Notes: generated from the letters alone by a model not told the origin. Shown: positions 44,212-53,632, counted from the first letter of the stretch. The stretch is 64,000 nt of DNA from Erysipelotrichaceae bacterium (GCA_015059185.1 SVAY01000009.1:1-64000); one strand, 5' to 3'. Translations and numbers: made by a program.

Positions 44212-45309
44212 ATGAAAGTATTGATTGCCTTCCACCATCCAGCTCCATATAAAGTTAAACTTTTCAATGAGCTAGCAAAAACCATCGACCTTGATGTTAT
44301 TTTTGAAATTAATAAGGCAAAGAATAGAACTGATAGCTTTTATAAATTTAATCAATATAATTTCAAAGTGATTCCTGTTAAGCTCCACCGTTTTCCATCT
44401 AAAAAGTTTCCAAGAAAAGATGAAAACATTTATGGAGGAGCACTCGCTAGATATATTAGAAAACACCATAAAGAATATGATCACATCATTATGAATGGTT
44501 ATAGCAAGTTCTCTGAAATGAAAGCTATTCGAGTGATGAATAGGCTTCATGTTCCTTATATATTAATGATTAATGGCGGCATCATTCATAAAGAAAATAA
44601 AATTAAAAAAGCTATTAAAACACGTTATATATCGTCTGCTTCTATGTATTTCTCTCCAAACGTAGAATCGAATAAATATCTCACTTATTATGGAGCGGAT
44701 GAATCAAAGATTCGTTTATATAAATATGCAAATATCAAGGAAAGTGAAATAGCTCATAAACCATTAGAAGAAGATGTTAAAACCCAAATATGTTTAAAAT
44801 ATCATCTTCCTTATGGAAAGATTTTCATTAATCCAGGACAATTTATTCCACGTAAAAACAACGAGGCTCTATTAAAAATATTCAAAGATAGAAAAGAAAC
44901 TTTACTCCTTGTTGGTAGAGGACCTCTACAAAAGAAATATGAATCTTATATCAAAGATAACAATATTCACAATATCTTTATTATGGATTATTTAGATGAA
45001 CATCAAATTAGAGAAGTGATGAAATGCGCGACTGCTTTAATCACTCTTTCTAAAGAAGATATATTTGGCCACACTGTTTTAGAAGCTCTTGCATCAGGCT
45101 TACCAGTTATCTCAAGTGACAAAGTCATCTCTGCTTTAGAAATGATCCATAATGGAGTCAACGGCTACATTGTATCTTTAGATAAGGAAGAGGAAATAAT
45201 TGATGCAATTAATAATGTAAATAATTTAGAATATGATACAATCATCAATAGTCTCGATAATCACACTATTGAGCAAACTAGTAAAGATATCATTAAAGGT
45301 TTAGAGTAA
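44212..45309 (+). CDS. GT4-family glycosyltransferase
   Basis: Protein of 365 aa from the ATG at 44212. It is a GT-B-fold enzyme: the N-terminal acceptor domain starts MKVLIAFHHPAPYKVKLFNEL, and the C-terminal donor domain carries PGQFIPRKNNEALLKIF and the E-x7-E motif EDIFGHTVLEALASGLPVISS. It transfers a sugar from a nucleotide donor, probably to a surface glycan; donor and acceptor are unknown. TATAAT (44196-44201) ends 10 nt before the ATG with no ribosome site, suggesting a near-leaderless mRNA. It overlaps the next gene by one base. Confidence 0.85.
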   Translation: MKVLIAFHHPAPYKVKLFNELAKTIDLDVIFEINKAKNRTDSFYKFNQYNFKVIPVKLHRFPSKKFPRKDENIYGGALARYIRKHHKEYDHIIMNGYSKFSEMKAIRVMNRLHVPYILMINGGIIHKENKIKKAIKTRYISSASMYFSPNVESNKYLTYYGADESKIRLYKYANIKESEIAHKPLEEDVKTQICLKYHLPYGKIFINPGQFIPRKNNEALLKIFKDRKETLLLVGRGPLQKKYESYIKDNNIHNIFIMDYLDEHQIREVMKCATALITLSKEDIFGHTVLEALASGLPVISSDKVISALEMIHNGVNGYIVSLDKEEEIIDAINNVNNLEYDTIINSLDNHTIEQTSKDIIKGLE

Positions 45310-46469
45310 TGAATATTATCTACTTCACAACGGCACAGGATAAAACTGATTTTGCTAGCTACATCTCCTTATGGAATGTCCCAATCAATACTAGCAATCA
45401 GACTTTCCACAATAAATTAATTAGGTCAATTGCCATCAACAACCATGTTGATGTTGTTTCTATACGCCCATTTTCAAAAGGAAACTGTAATGTTGATTAT
45501 CTTGAAAGCGCGGATACAATAAGCGATTCAATCCATTGGCACTATCCAAAGATTGCTCGTGGAAAACTCACATCCTTTAGATCCCTTAGAAGAGATATTA
45601 AGAACTTATTTGAACATTTCTATAGAAATTCATTAATCATTACTGACACTATTAATCCTACTGTTTTATATATGGCTACATATTTTGCTAAAAAATATAA
45701 AATGCCAATAATTGGGGTTTGTACTGACTCGCCAAGCAATATTGCAGGTACTAATAGAGCATATACAATGTTCCTTCTTAGACTTGCTAGATCACTTAAC
45801 GGTTATATCTGCCTTACTCCAGGACTAAACGAGCTATTTAATGATCAGAATAAACCTGCCATTATCTTTGAAGGCATCGTTGAAAATGAAGAGCCAACAA
45901 AAGAAAAGAACCAATATGGTAAATATATTTTCTATTGTGGAGCATTAGCAGAGAAATATGGCATCTATAATTTCATTAAATTCTTCCAGGTATATATTAA
46001 GGGAGATGTAAAACTCGTTATCTGCGGCCACCACGCTGATGAACAAAGACTCAATGAAATAAATAGTAATGATAGTCGTATTGTTTATTTAGGAAACATC
46101 TTAAACGAAGAAGCGTTATCCTTAGAAGCGAGTGCTTGGTGTAACGTTAACCCGAGACCATTCAGCGAAGACCTTGATCGTTATTCAGTCCCAAGTAAAG
46201 TCTTAGAATATCTTAATAGCGGCACTCCAACAATCTCTGTTAAAAACACTAGATTACAAAAATATTTTAATGCTGACGCTATTTGGATTAAAAACAACAC
46301 TGATGAAGATTTTGTTGAAGCATTCCAAAAGCTCAACACCTTTACAGATCAAGATAAAAATAGCATGGTCAATAGAGCAAAAGAACAAGTACAAAAATAT
46401 TTCTCTATCGATGCAATTAACGCTAAACTTGATGGTTTCTTATATCTATTTACGAGAAAGAGAACTTAG
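45309..46469 (+). CDS. Glycosyltransferase (GT-B fold)
   Basis: Protein of 386 aa. The donor-domain pattern includes GKYIFYCGALAEKYGIYNFIKFF, VKLVICGHHADEQRL, IVYLGNI and NVNPRPFSEDLDRYSVPSKVLEYLNSGTPTIS. The acceptor domain has the KMPIIGVCTDSPSN region. It is the second gene of a two-gene plus-strand unit in a glycan cluster. Its last 24 nt overlap a convergent glycosyltransferase gene. Specificity unknown. Confidence 0.78.
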   Translation: MNIIYFTTAQDKTDFASYISLWNVPINTSNQTFHNKLIRSIAINNHVDVVSIRPFSKGNCNVDYLESADTISDSIHWHYPKIARGKLTSFRSLRRDIKNLFEHFYRNSLIITDTINPTVLYMATYFAKKYKMPIIGVCTDSPSNIAGTNRAYTMFLLRLARSLNGYICLTPGLNELFNDQNKPAIIFEGIVENEEPTKEKNQYGKYIFYCGALAEKYGIYNFIKFFQVYIKGDVKLVICGHHADEQRLNEINSNDSRIVYLGNILNEEALSLEASAWCNVNPRPFSEDLDRYSVPSKVLEYLNSGTPTISVKNTRLQKYFNADAIWIKNNTDEDFVEAFQKLNTFTDQDKNSMVNRAKEQVQKYFSIDAINAKLDGFLYLFTRKRT

Positions 46470-47618
46470 TAATTTTTCAACAAATTTGTCAAGAGAATAT
46501 TGATCGTCATATAGTTGACGATTTTTTATTCCTACTTTAAGTCTATCTTCTTTATTAACATTTAAGAATTTATTGATACCATTAACAAAATCAATAACAG
46601 ATTCATTAACAATAATATTATCGTTAATTTGAAGGATTTCTCTTCCTTCACCTTCAATCATACCAATAATTGGTTTGCCATAATATAAAGCAGAAATAAG
46701 CTTATTTGGAATGGTTTTTCCAACAAATCCCACATTCTTTAACGAAACAATAATTGCGTCTGCATTATATAAATATCTTTTTGATTGTTTGTAATCAAAG
46801 TAACCATGATAGATAACATTTTTAATATTTCGACTTTTTATTTCTTTTTCTAATTCATCTAAATATGATCCTGTTCCTAAGATGTTAATGACTACATCTT
46901 TATTGTTAAGCGCTTCGACTAGAGGAACAATATAATCGACTAATTGGAGTTTAGATATATTTCCGCAGTACACTAAATTTGTCTTACTTGCGTCATAAGG
47001 ATTTTCGTTATTGTCTTCTTCATAAACTAATCCTGGTTGAACAAGGTATTCAATCTTATTTTCTTCGATATTAAACTTATCAATTAAGTATTCTTTAAAC
47101 GCTTTTGAACCGATATATAGTTTGTCTAATCCTTTATATTCTTTTTTACTCCACGCCAAGAGGAATTTATAGTAAAGAGATTTAGATTTTATATATCCAG
47201 CATCCACTACCGATTCAGGCCAGATATCTAATATGTGTGCAACGTGAGGGACGTGATGCTTTTTCTTATATAAATTACCAGCAGCTAAAGAAATAACTGG
47301 AGAAATAGAATAGGAATATATAAGGTCATAATGTTTTGAACATCTTCTTATCCATTTCTTTAATTCACGATGTAAGGAAAGATAATATCTAACTAGAGAC
47401 TTTCTACTATTATTTCTTATTGATGTTTTAACTCTATATACGTTAACTCCATTTTCAAACGAATGATCTTTATTATATGCATCAATATATTCATTATTAG
47501 CAAAAGGAACAGTAGTGAGTACATCTACTTCGTTTCCACTTCTATTAAGCCTTTCTGCGATAAGGTTAATAGGAAAGGTATCAGGATAGTATTTAGATGT
47601 GACAATTAAGATCTTCAT
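46446..47618 (-). CDS. GT4-family glycosyltransferase
   Basis: Protein of 390 aa from the ATG at 47618, which has an AAGGTGG ribosome site. The N-terminus KILIVTSKYYPDTFPINLIAERLNRSGNEV is typical of WbuB-like GT4 enzymes. The donor domain contains NLVYCGNISKLQLVDYIVPLVEAL, VINILGTGSYLDELE, VIYHGYFDYKQ and GKTIPNKLISALYYGKPIIG. It overlaps the upstream membrane-protein gene by ATGA. Confidence 0.85.
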   Translation of the reverse strand: MKILIVTSKYYPDTFPINLIAERLNRSGNEVDVLTTVPFANNEYIDAYNKDHSFENGVNVYRVKTSIRNNSRKSLVRYYLSLHRELKKWIRRCSKHYDLIYSYSISPVISLAAGNLYKKKHHVPHVAHILDIWPESVVDAGYIKSKSLYYKFLLAWSKKEYKGLDKLYIGSKAFKEYLIDKFNIEENKIEYLVQPGLVYEEDNNENPYDASKTNLVYCGNISKLQLVDYIVPLVEALNNKDVVINILGTGSYLDELEKEIKSRNIKNVIYHGYFDYKQSKRYLYNADAIIVSLKNVGFVGKTIPNKLISALYYGKPIIGMIEGEGREILQINDNIIVNESVIDFVNGINKFLNVNKEDRLKVGIKNRQLYDDQYSLDKFVEKLLSSLSRK

Positions 47619-47983
47619 AATAATGGCCACCTTTTCATAAATAGACTAATAATAAAGAACACTCCAAGGATTATTATATTAATAATTAATGAAATGATAA
47701 ATGGAAGTCGCTTATTTAATATTTTTTCTATTTCTTCTTCCGGAAGAGTAGGATGCATCTCTCCCACTTCTTTTTTATAACGTAGATATTCTAAGTCACC
47801 AAATAAATAAGCAAAGAAGCCATACAAAAATATAAAGATGAGCATAATAACATAATATGGAAAAGGATGTTCAGCCTTAAGCCAGATAGAGACCCCATAC
47901 GCTAAGAAAGAAGCTCCAATACTAATAACAGTTAACATAAAAGAATATGTATACACTTTTATGTTTATTTTCTTTAAACTCAT
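47615..47983 (-). CDS. Small membrane protein of the glycan cluster
   Basis: Protein of 122 aa with three predicted helices (about 12-34, 44-63 and 94-116) and a charged cytoplasmic loop between the second and third. No family recognised. It is coupled by ATGA to the downstream glycosyltransferase and may help locate it at the membrane, which is inference. Confidence 0.65.
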   Translation of the reverse strand: MSLKKINIKVYTYSFMLTVISIGASFLAYGVSIWLKAEHPFPYYVIMLIFIFLYGFFAYLFGDLEYLRYKKEVGEMHPTLPEEEIEKILNKRLPFIISLIINIIILGVFFIISLFMKRWPLL

Positions 47984-48041
47984 AGAAATTAATTTACCAC
48001 ACGTCTAGCAAAAGTGAAATGATTTGTCTATACTTTAAGTA

Positions 48042-48941
48042 ATGTCACCTACCACTAAAAAGCACAATAAACTCACTAGGTTCATCTTTAAGCCTATTCG
48101 TTTTGTTATTAAAGCAATTAATCCTAAGGAATATGTTAAACTCGAATACCGATATGTAACAGGGCATAAATTAAACTTAAATAACCCAACTAGATATACA
48201 GAAAAATTACAATATCTACGTTTATTTGTTTACCCAAATAATAAAGAAGTGATTAAATGTGCTTCAAGAGACGGATTAAGGGAATACGCTAAAGAAATAG
48301 GATATGAAGAGAATCTAATTGAATGCTATGGAATATATGATAAATTCGAAGACATAGACTTTGAAAAATTACCTAATGCATTTGCTATTAAATGTACTCA
48401 TGCCTGTGCTTTTAATGAGCTAGTATTTGATAAAAGTAAATTAGATATCAATAAGTTAAAAAAGAGATTTAACAAGTGGCTTAAAACTGACTACGGCAAA
48501 AAAACAGTCGAGCCACATTATTCTCATATCAAGCCACGTATCATTATTGAAAAGTTAATGCTTGATGAAGGTGAATTACCAATTGAATATAAGATCCATG
48601 TATTTAATGGAAAGGCTAAATATTTATACGTTGTAACTGGAAGAAATAAAGAGATACACTACAACAATTATTTAATAGATTGGACTGAGTTTGACGTAGC
48701 ACAATTTAACCATTGGACGAAAACTAAAAATGAATTAAAAAAGCCTCAAAAATTTGAAAAATCCGTGCAAATTGCTGAAAAATTAGCAAAACCATTCCCT
48801 TTTGTAAGGGTTGATTTATATATTATTAAAGACAATATTTATATATCTGAAATGACCTTCACTCCGGCAAAAGGAACATTAACTTTTAAAGACGATAAAA
48901 GTGACTTTATAATCGGAAAATGGTTAACTATTGAAAAGTAG
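48042..48941 (+). CDS. TupA-like ATP-grasp protein
   Basis: Protein of 299 aa matching the TupA-like ATP-grasp group found in polysaccharide clusters. Landmarks: LNLNNPTRYTEKLQYLRL, FAIKCTHACAFN, RIIIEKLM, PIEYKIHVFNGKAKYL, FPFVRVDLYIIKDNIYISEMTFTPAKGT. It probably joins an amino acid or similar group to a cell-envelope glycan with ATP. TATACT (48029-48034) ends 7 nt before the ATG with no ribosome site, so the mRNA is probably leaderless. It overlaps the convergent lipoprotein gene by 14 nt. Confidence 0.8.
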   Translation: MSPTTKKHNKLTRFIFKPIRFVIKAINPKEYVKLEYRYVTGHKLNLNNPTRYTEKLQYLRLFVYPNNKEVIKCASRDGLREYAKEIGYEENLIECYGIYDKFEDIDFEKLPNAFAIKCTHACAFNELVFDKSKLDINKLKKRFNKWLKTDYGKKTVEPHYSHIKPRIIIEKLMLDEGELPIEYKIHVFNGKAKYLYVVTGRNKEIHYNNYLIDWTEFDVAQFNHWTKTKNELKKPQKFEKSVQIAEKLAKPFPFVRVDLYIIKDNIYISEMTFTPAKGTLTFKDDKSDFIIGKWLTIEK

Positions 48942-49716
48942 GGTTCTTAAATCCAAATTCATATAGAAGTAAGGCGTGAGAAATATCTATGCCTTTTTCT
49001 TTTATATATGAATCACTATCAAGCTTATATGATATAGAGAAGCTAGATGGATTATTTAAATCTAATCCTTCTAGCGAGAAGCCATAGAAAATATATGTTT
49101 CACCTTGGTTAGTTGGAACATCTTTAAGTGAATAGGAATAGGTAGTAGAACTATCGCTATTATAGAAAGAAATATTTATAGTAATATCACCAAGATGAGG
49201 TTCAACTTTATTGGACTTAAAATCAAGTGCACTTTTGAAGTTTAGGTATAAATAATCGGCGCTATTAAGCTTCTTGCCAAATGAACTAGAAAAGCCATTC
49301 TCGTTTATCTGCACTCTCGCTGCTTCATAATAGCCATGACAGAATAATTGACCATCAAATAACTTTGAAGCAACACCCTCTCTTATATAATTATTGTGAC
49401 GAGATAATTTCATCACTGGACCATATCCAGCATCATCGTTAAAGTCATCATAATAACTTAAAGCCCCTTCTCCACTTGCAAGAGGTTCAAGCAATAAGAA
49501 GTTTTCATCACCATAAGAAGTAAATACTTTATTAATGTCTCTATCTAAAGCCACTACTTTATTAGTTAACGATAATAAGGAAGTATCGAAATAAGTGTAG
49601 TAATTGTCTTGCCAATTGGCGCTATGGTCCATATTAAATGCACCAAGCTTACTCACTTTTGTTCCACAGGAAGTTAATATAAGCACACCTAATAAAGGAA
49701 TAAACTTAGTTTTCAT
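48928..49716 (-). CDS. Lipoprotein of the glycan cluster
   Basis: Protein of 262 aa with a short signal and lipobox LTSC (Cys17). The exported part is beta-rich (SADYLYLNFKSALDFK...ITINISFYNSDSSTTYSYSLKDV). It resembles carbohydrate-binding or jelly-roll folds in character, but I cannot name a family. It overlaps the end of the upstream polymerase-like gene by 11 nt. A role in displaying or handling the glycan is possible. Confidence 0.65.
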   Translation of the reverse strand: MKTKFIPLLGVLILTSCGTKVSKLGAFNMDHSANWQDNYYTYFDTSLLSLTNKVVALDRDINKVFTSYGDENFLLLEPLASGEGALSYYDDFNDDAGYGPVMKLSRHNNYIREGVASKLFDGQLFCHGYYEAARVQINENGFSSSFGKKLNSADYLYLNFKSALDFKSNKVEPHLGDITINISFYNSDSSTTYSYSLKDVPTNQGETYIFYGFSLEGLDLNNPSSFSISYKLDSDSYIKEKGIDISHALLLYEFGFKNPTFQ

Positions 49717-51073
49717 CTTGTTTCTTATCCTCCTTATTAATTAATGAGAAATAATATCCAAAGATAAATAGAGATATATAGAAGAACGGACTTAAGTAAT
49801 TAGCGAATACTAAACTATAGTCAAATAAATCGAAACTGTTTTGATCCATCATCATCGTAATAACAAAATATGATATGACGAATAATATAGGGCAGTACTT
49901 ATAGACCTTATTATCAATATCTTCTTTTCTTAAGCGGATGAATAAATAAACAAACATTAAAATAAAGATAATAAAGAATAAGAAGCCAAATACTCCACCA
50001 TACATAAATTGGTTAATTAAGATATTGATTGATGGAGCGCATAATAAGTTATAGTCATAATCAAAATAAATAGGGAAACCAATAAGCTTACCTTTACTAA
50101 ATACTCCGTTGAGGATCACTCTTGCACCTTCCGAATATCTATTCGTGTTAAAGATATAATTAAGTAACCTATTAGAGCTAAATGCATTCCTAAATCCCAC
50201 TAAAGAATATTGAGAGTTTAAGAAAAATAAAATAAAGAAAATAACGCCTAAGACAAGCACTGTATAAACAACATATTTAAATACTTTATGATATAACTTT
50301 TTATAAAGGATAAATAAAGAAACAACTCCGACAAATAATAGGTATAAAACAATGAAAATAAGTGATATTTTACTAATGACAAAAATGATAGAAATTAATG
50401 CAATAAAAACAAGGATGCAGGTGAATATAGTAACATACTTATCTTTCTTATTACTTAATAAATACATGAAGATGATAGTTAATAGTAGGAATGGGTAAAG
50501 TAGATAATATTCAATTGGAACTTGCTTCACATTAAACCCACATAAAGCATACGCAGTTGAAGCAGCATTAACTCGTGCTTCGCTTCCATCGTAATAACTA
50601 GAATAATTCGCTAATCGAAAACCATAGAATGGCCCAAAGTATACCATAGTAAAGATTAGATTAATTAAGCAAATAATGGCTAAAGAAAGGAAAATTCCTC
50701 TAAAAACCCATTCAAAATCAAATCCATCGATCTTTTTAGAAAAGTATCCACTGATAACAAATAACAAAATATTTATAGTCAGGAAAACTCTAGTTGAAAC
50801 TGAATATAGAGCACTAGAAAAATAACTAAGTGACATGATTAATCCATAAGATAATAATGGAACAAGCACTATTCCTAACGCGTAATAATTTAAACCTTTA
50901 AGTGATTTATAAGATAATAAGACACTGATTCCTAAAACTAATAATCCAAGAACAAAAATGGCGATATTATTAAAACCAGTTAAAAAAGACAAAATAAAAA
51001 ATATTACCGTTAACGATATAGAACATATTTTAAATAGTATATTCTTGTTTTCAGTAATATTATTATTCGACAT
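49706..51073 (-). CDS. O-antigen ligase/polymerase-like membrane protein
   Basis: Protein of 455 aa with about 12 membrane helices. A large loop between later helices (about 285-345, NSQYSLVGFRNAFSSNRLLNY..RVILNGVFSKGKLIGFPIYF) contains Arg residues and a 'G.G' type segment as in Wzy/WaaL proteins. It lies in a cluster with three glycosyltransferases, so polymerisation or transfer of a surface glycan is the likely role. Such proteins diverge strongly, so the call rests on topology and context. Confidence 0.68.
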   Translation of the reverse strand: MSNNNITENKNILFKICSISLTVIFFILSFLTGFNNIAIFVLGLLVLGISVLLSYKSLKGLNYYALGIVLVPLLSYGLIMSLSYFSSALYSVSTRVFLTINILLFVISGYFSKKIDGFDFEWVFRGIFLSLAIICLINLIFTMVYFGPFYGFRLANYSSYYDGSEARVNAASTAYALCGFNVKQVPIEYYLLYPFLLLTIIFMYLLSNKKDKYVTIFTCILVFIALISIIFVISKISLIFIVLYLLFVGVVSLFILYKKLYHKVFKYVVYTVLVLGVIFFILFFLNSQYSLVGFRNAFSSNRLLNYIFNTNRYSEGARVILNGVFSKGKLIGFPIYFDYDYNLLCAPSINILINQFMYGGVFGFLFFIIFILMFVYLFIRLRKEDIDNKVYKYCPILFVISYFVITMMMDQNSFDLFDYSLVFANYLSPFFYISLFIFGYYFSLINKEDKKQDEN

Positions 51074-51074
51074 T

Positions 51075-51923
51075 TTATTTATTGCCGTCGTTAAAGTATA
51101 AGATACCTAAGCACTTAGGACCACAGTGGCTAGAAATGGTTGCTCCAGCATATGTCTCAAGTATTTGTTTGAACCCTCTTCTTTGTAAGATTTCTCTTGC
51201 GGTTTCAACCATATCTGGAGAAGCGGCAGAGTGGGTGATAAAGATGAGACTCTTATCAGGGGTATCAAACTTCTTAAGAATGTCTAAACAATATTGTTCA
51301 ACAACTTCTTTATTCTTACCACGGAATTTAGCACCACTACTCATCTTGCCGTCTTTACCAACTAAGATTTGTGGTTTGATTCTTAATAAGTTAACACCTA
51401 AACGTTGTAAGGATGAACATCTTCCACCTTTATATAAATATTCAACAGTATTTAAAACGAAGCTCACTTGAAGATGAGGAACTCTTTCAGTCACTTTCTT
51501 AGCAACTTCGCTTGCCTCTAAACCTTGGTCGACAAGATTTCTTGCGTAGATTGCAAGTAGAGCAATACCAGTTGATAAGCTCTTTGAATTGACGATATAG
51601 ACATTTTTAAGTTTCTTAGAAACATTGGTAGCGTTTTGACATGAACTACTAATGCCATCACTTAATGAGATATGAACAATCGCATCATAATCTTTTAACA
51701 AACCTTTAAAATATTCCTCATATTGGAATTCATTAACAGCGCTTGTTCTAGGTAAGACACCTGTTCTATCGACATAGTCGAAAATCTCTGGAGGAGTGAT
51801 TTCTCCATCAAGTCCAGCCTTTTCACCTAAAAGGACTGTAAAAGGAATAGTGTTGATTTTGTACTTTTCTAATAATTCTTTTGGGAGATCAATTGTAGAC
51901 TCCGCACTAACTGCAATTTTCAT
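51075..51923 (-). CDS. DegV family fatty-acid-binding protein
   Basis: Protein of 282 aa. The N-terminus KIAVSAESTIDLPKELLEKYKI, then IPFTVLLGE, SLSDGISSSCQNA, VNSKSLSTG, YLYKGGRCSS and the C-terminal ISSHCGPKCLGILYF match DegV/FakB. These proteins hold a fatty acid and hand it to the kinase FakA for phospholipid synthesis. No fakA is seen here. It ends 1 nt before the start of the polymerase-like gene. Confidence 0.92.
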   Translation of the reverse strand: MKIAVSAESTIDLPKELLEKYKINTIPFTVLLGEKAGLDGEITPPEIFDYVDRTGVLPRTSAVNEFQYEEYFKGLLKDYDAIVHISLSDGISSSCQNATNVSKKLKNVYIVNSKSLSTGIALLAIYARNLVDQGLEASEVAKKVTERVPHLQVSFVLNTVEYLYKGGRCSSLQRLGVNLLRIKPQILVGKDGKMSSGAKFRGKNKEVVEQYCLDILKKFDTPDKSLIFITHSAASPDMVETAREILQRRGFKQILETYAGATISSHCGPKCLGILYFNDGNK

Positions 51924-51957
51924 ATAATATATTCTAGCATATTGTTATATTTTTCAA

Positions 51958-51978
51958 AGAAAAAAGCCATTGCTGGCT
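51958..51978 (-). terminator. Intrinsic terminator of tmRNA
   Basis: On the minus strand AGCCA, GCAA loop, TGGCT, then TTTTTTC. It lies 15 nt after the tmRNA CCA end and before degV. Confidence 0.85.
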
Positions 51979-51992
51979 ATTTTTTTCTTATT

Positions 51993-52381
51993 TGGTGGAG
52001 CCGGCGGTGTCGAAACCGCGTCCGGGGATGTCTCTTCACTAATGCCTACAGTTTAGACGTTAGTTTAGATTTAACGTGTTTCGTACTAAGTCAAACTAAG
52101 CACGCGAGACAAACTAATTTTCATCTATTACGAGCATGCCTCCTGCAATAGACTATCCTTTTGGTATTGCGCCTGACCTTAGCGTGAAAGGAGAAAACCT
52201 AAGGGGACGCTCTGCCCTATCTAAAGAGACAGGACCCTATATCGGGGCTAATTAAGCAGCGCAGAGAACTTGAGAGCTTTGAGCTCTCATATAACTGTTG
52301 TCAGTTATTTTTGGTTTGGTTTATGGTTACCAACCACTGCCACTAGAGCCTAGCGCATCTCCGTCGAATCCATTCGACCCC
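51993..52381 (-). ncRNA. ssrA: Transfer-messenger RNA (tmRNA)
   Basis: The 5' end (GGGGTCGAATGGATTCGACG) and 3' end (GGTTTCGACACCGCC then GGCTCCACCA) form the tRNA-like domain, and CCA is encoded. Length is about 389 nt. Stem CTCTGC/GCAGAG (52261-52266 with 52210-52215) is helix 5, with the tag stop TAA (52252-52254) in it. The open frame before the stop reads DNSYMRAQSSQVLCAA, with a resume point near 52305. tmRNA rescues stalled ribosomes with SmpB and adds a degradation tag. Confidence 0.95.
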
Positions 52382-52392
52382 ATGTGTTAGTG

Positions 52393-52421
52393 ATTATAAT
52401 AACAAGATTTAAATAATACAA
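52393..52421 (-). promoter_or_regulatory. Promoter of tmRNA
   Basis: On the minus strand TTGTAT (52416-52421), a 17-nt spacer and TATAAT (52393-52398), 11 nt before the tmRNA 5' GGGG. Confidence 0.7.
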
Positions 52422-52481
52422 GCAAATATTGAATATTTGTAATTTAGGAGCAATTTTAGTAAATAATTATTTAATTATTAT

Positions 52482-52510
52482 TTGATTAGTAGAGCAAATT
52501 AACATAGAAT
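52482..52510 (+). promoter_or_regulatory. Promoter of the 357-aa membrane protein gene
   Basis: TTGATT (52482-52487), 17-nt spacer, TAGAAT (52505-52510). The ATG follows after only 9 nt and there is no ribosome site, so transcription should begin at or next to the start codon. Confidence 0.65.
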
Positions 52511-52519
52511 ATTGACGTT

Positions 52520-53593
52520 ATGAAAAAATTATCTAAAGAAACAGCATTTAACTTAAGAACTGGCTTTGGCACATTAGTTAGTAACCAAAGCTGTATTGAA
52601 GCAGGAAAATCTCTCCCATGGTGGATTGCAATTATTATTGGTTTAATTGCGACATTCATCCCAGTGATCCCTGTGATGACTAACATCTCAAGAACAAACG
52701 GTGATTCCTTTATCAACGGCACTTACAATTATTCATTTGATAAGAATGCGACAATCGCGAATGTCTTGATGAATAACGAAGGTATTGAATTCACTGTTGG
52801 TGAAGATCATTATCTCACCTATACCAAAAATGGCGAAGTCCAAACCCCAAGTAGAGGCGATACATTACTCGCTTCCTACACCAACCAAATTTCTAAACAA
52901 TATGACATTAGAGCGTATTGGTTAACTGATTTCGAAGACAAAACAGTTAATGATTTCTATAAAGAGATTACTTCTGTTAAATATGTCCTTGGAACTACAA
53001 CGCCTCGTCAAGATAGTGACCCTGAAGGCACCAAATACTACATTCCTAATTATTTATTCTATTATAAGGAAGGTAATGGTTTATATCTTGCTAAGGTCGA
53101 TAGCGATGCCGCGGCTAGCCGTTTCACTGGTGACTTCATCAATGTCCCAGCCGGCACTAAGCTCGTTAATAGAATGTTAACAGTTACTGGAAAAGATATC
53201 CCAACTGATATTAACAAAATCGATAGTGTTTATATCGAAGGTGTATTTAATAACTATAAGGATTTTTATAACGAAAGTTATTTAGACATCAAATCTAAAT
53301 CACTTGTCTATAGTACATTCATTTATTGGGGCATCTACTTAGGTTTAACTCTCTTCTTAGGTTTATTAATCTTCTTATTAACTAGAGGAAAGAGAAACTT
53401 CAATAATTACCTCAAGTGGTGGCAATGTTTATCCATTGCTGGATGGGCAAGCTTCACTCCAGGTGTACTCGCAATGATCCTTGGCTTCTTGATGACAAAC
53501 TACGCCATCATGTTCTTCATTCTCTTAATGGGCGTAAGAACCATGTGGTTATCAATGAAACAATTATCACCAAATTACCAAGCTCAACGTTAA
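52520..53593 (+). CDS. DUF1189-like membrane protein
   Basis: Protein of 357 aa. One N-terminal helix (about 33-55) is followed by a large extracytoplasmic region (about 56-250) and three C-terminal helices (about 252-345). The layout recalls DUF1189 proteins, but motif support is weak. Function unknown. The gene stands alone with its own promoter and terminator, divergent from ssrA. Confidence 0.65.
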   Translation: MKKLSKETAFNLRTGFGTLVSNQSCIEAGKSLPWWIAIIIGLIATFIPVIPVMTNISRTNGDSFINGTYNYSFDKNATIANVLMNNEGIEFTVGEDHYLTYTKNGEVQTPSRGDTLLASYTNQISKQYDIRAYWLTDFEDKTVNDFYKEITSVKYVLGTTTPRQDSDPEGTKYYIPNYLFYYKEGNGLYLAKVDSDAAASRFTGDFINVPAGTKLVNRMLTVTGKDIPTDINKIDSVYIEGVFNNYKDFYNESYLDIKSKSLVYSTFIYWGIYLGLTLFLGLLIFLLTRGKRNFNNYLKWWQCLSIAGWASFTPGVLAMILGFLMTNYAIMFFILLMGVRTMWLSMKQLSPNYQAQR

Positions 53594-53600
53594 CAAAAAC

Positions 53601-53626
53601 AGGCTTCCAAATCGGAAGCCTTTTTA
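53601..53626 (+). terminator. Bidirectional-type terminator
   Basis: AGGCTTCC, a 5-nt loop and GGAAGCCT (8 perfect bp), then TTTT. An A-rich run on the other side could let it also end the convergent rlmH operon. Confidence 0.9.
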
Positions 53627-53632
53627 ATAAAC

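Noticed and set aside
43466..44248. Longer 260-codon start for ung
   Set aside because: The extra N-terminus has no family similarity and overlaps the divergent promoter at 44196; the ATG at 44152 gives normal length.
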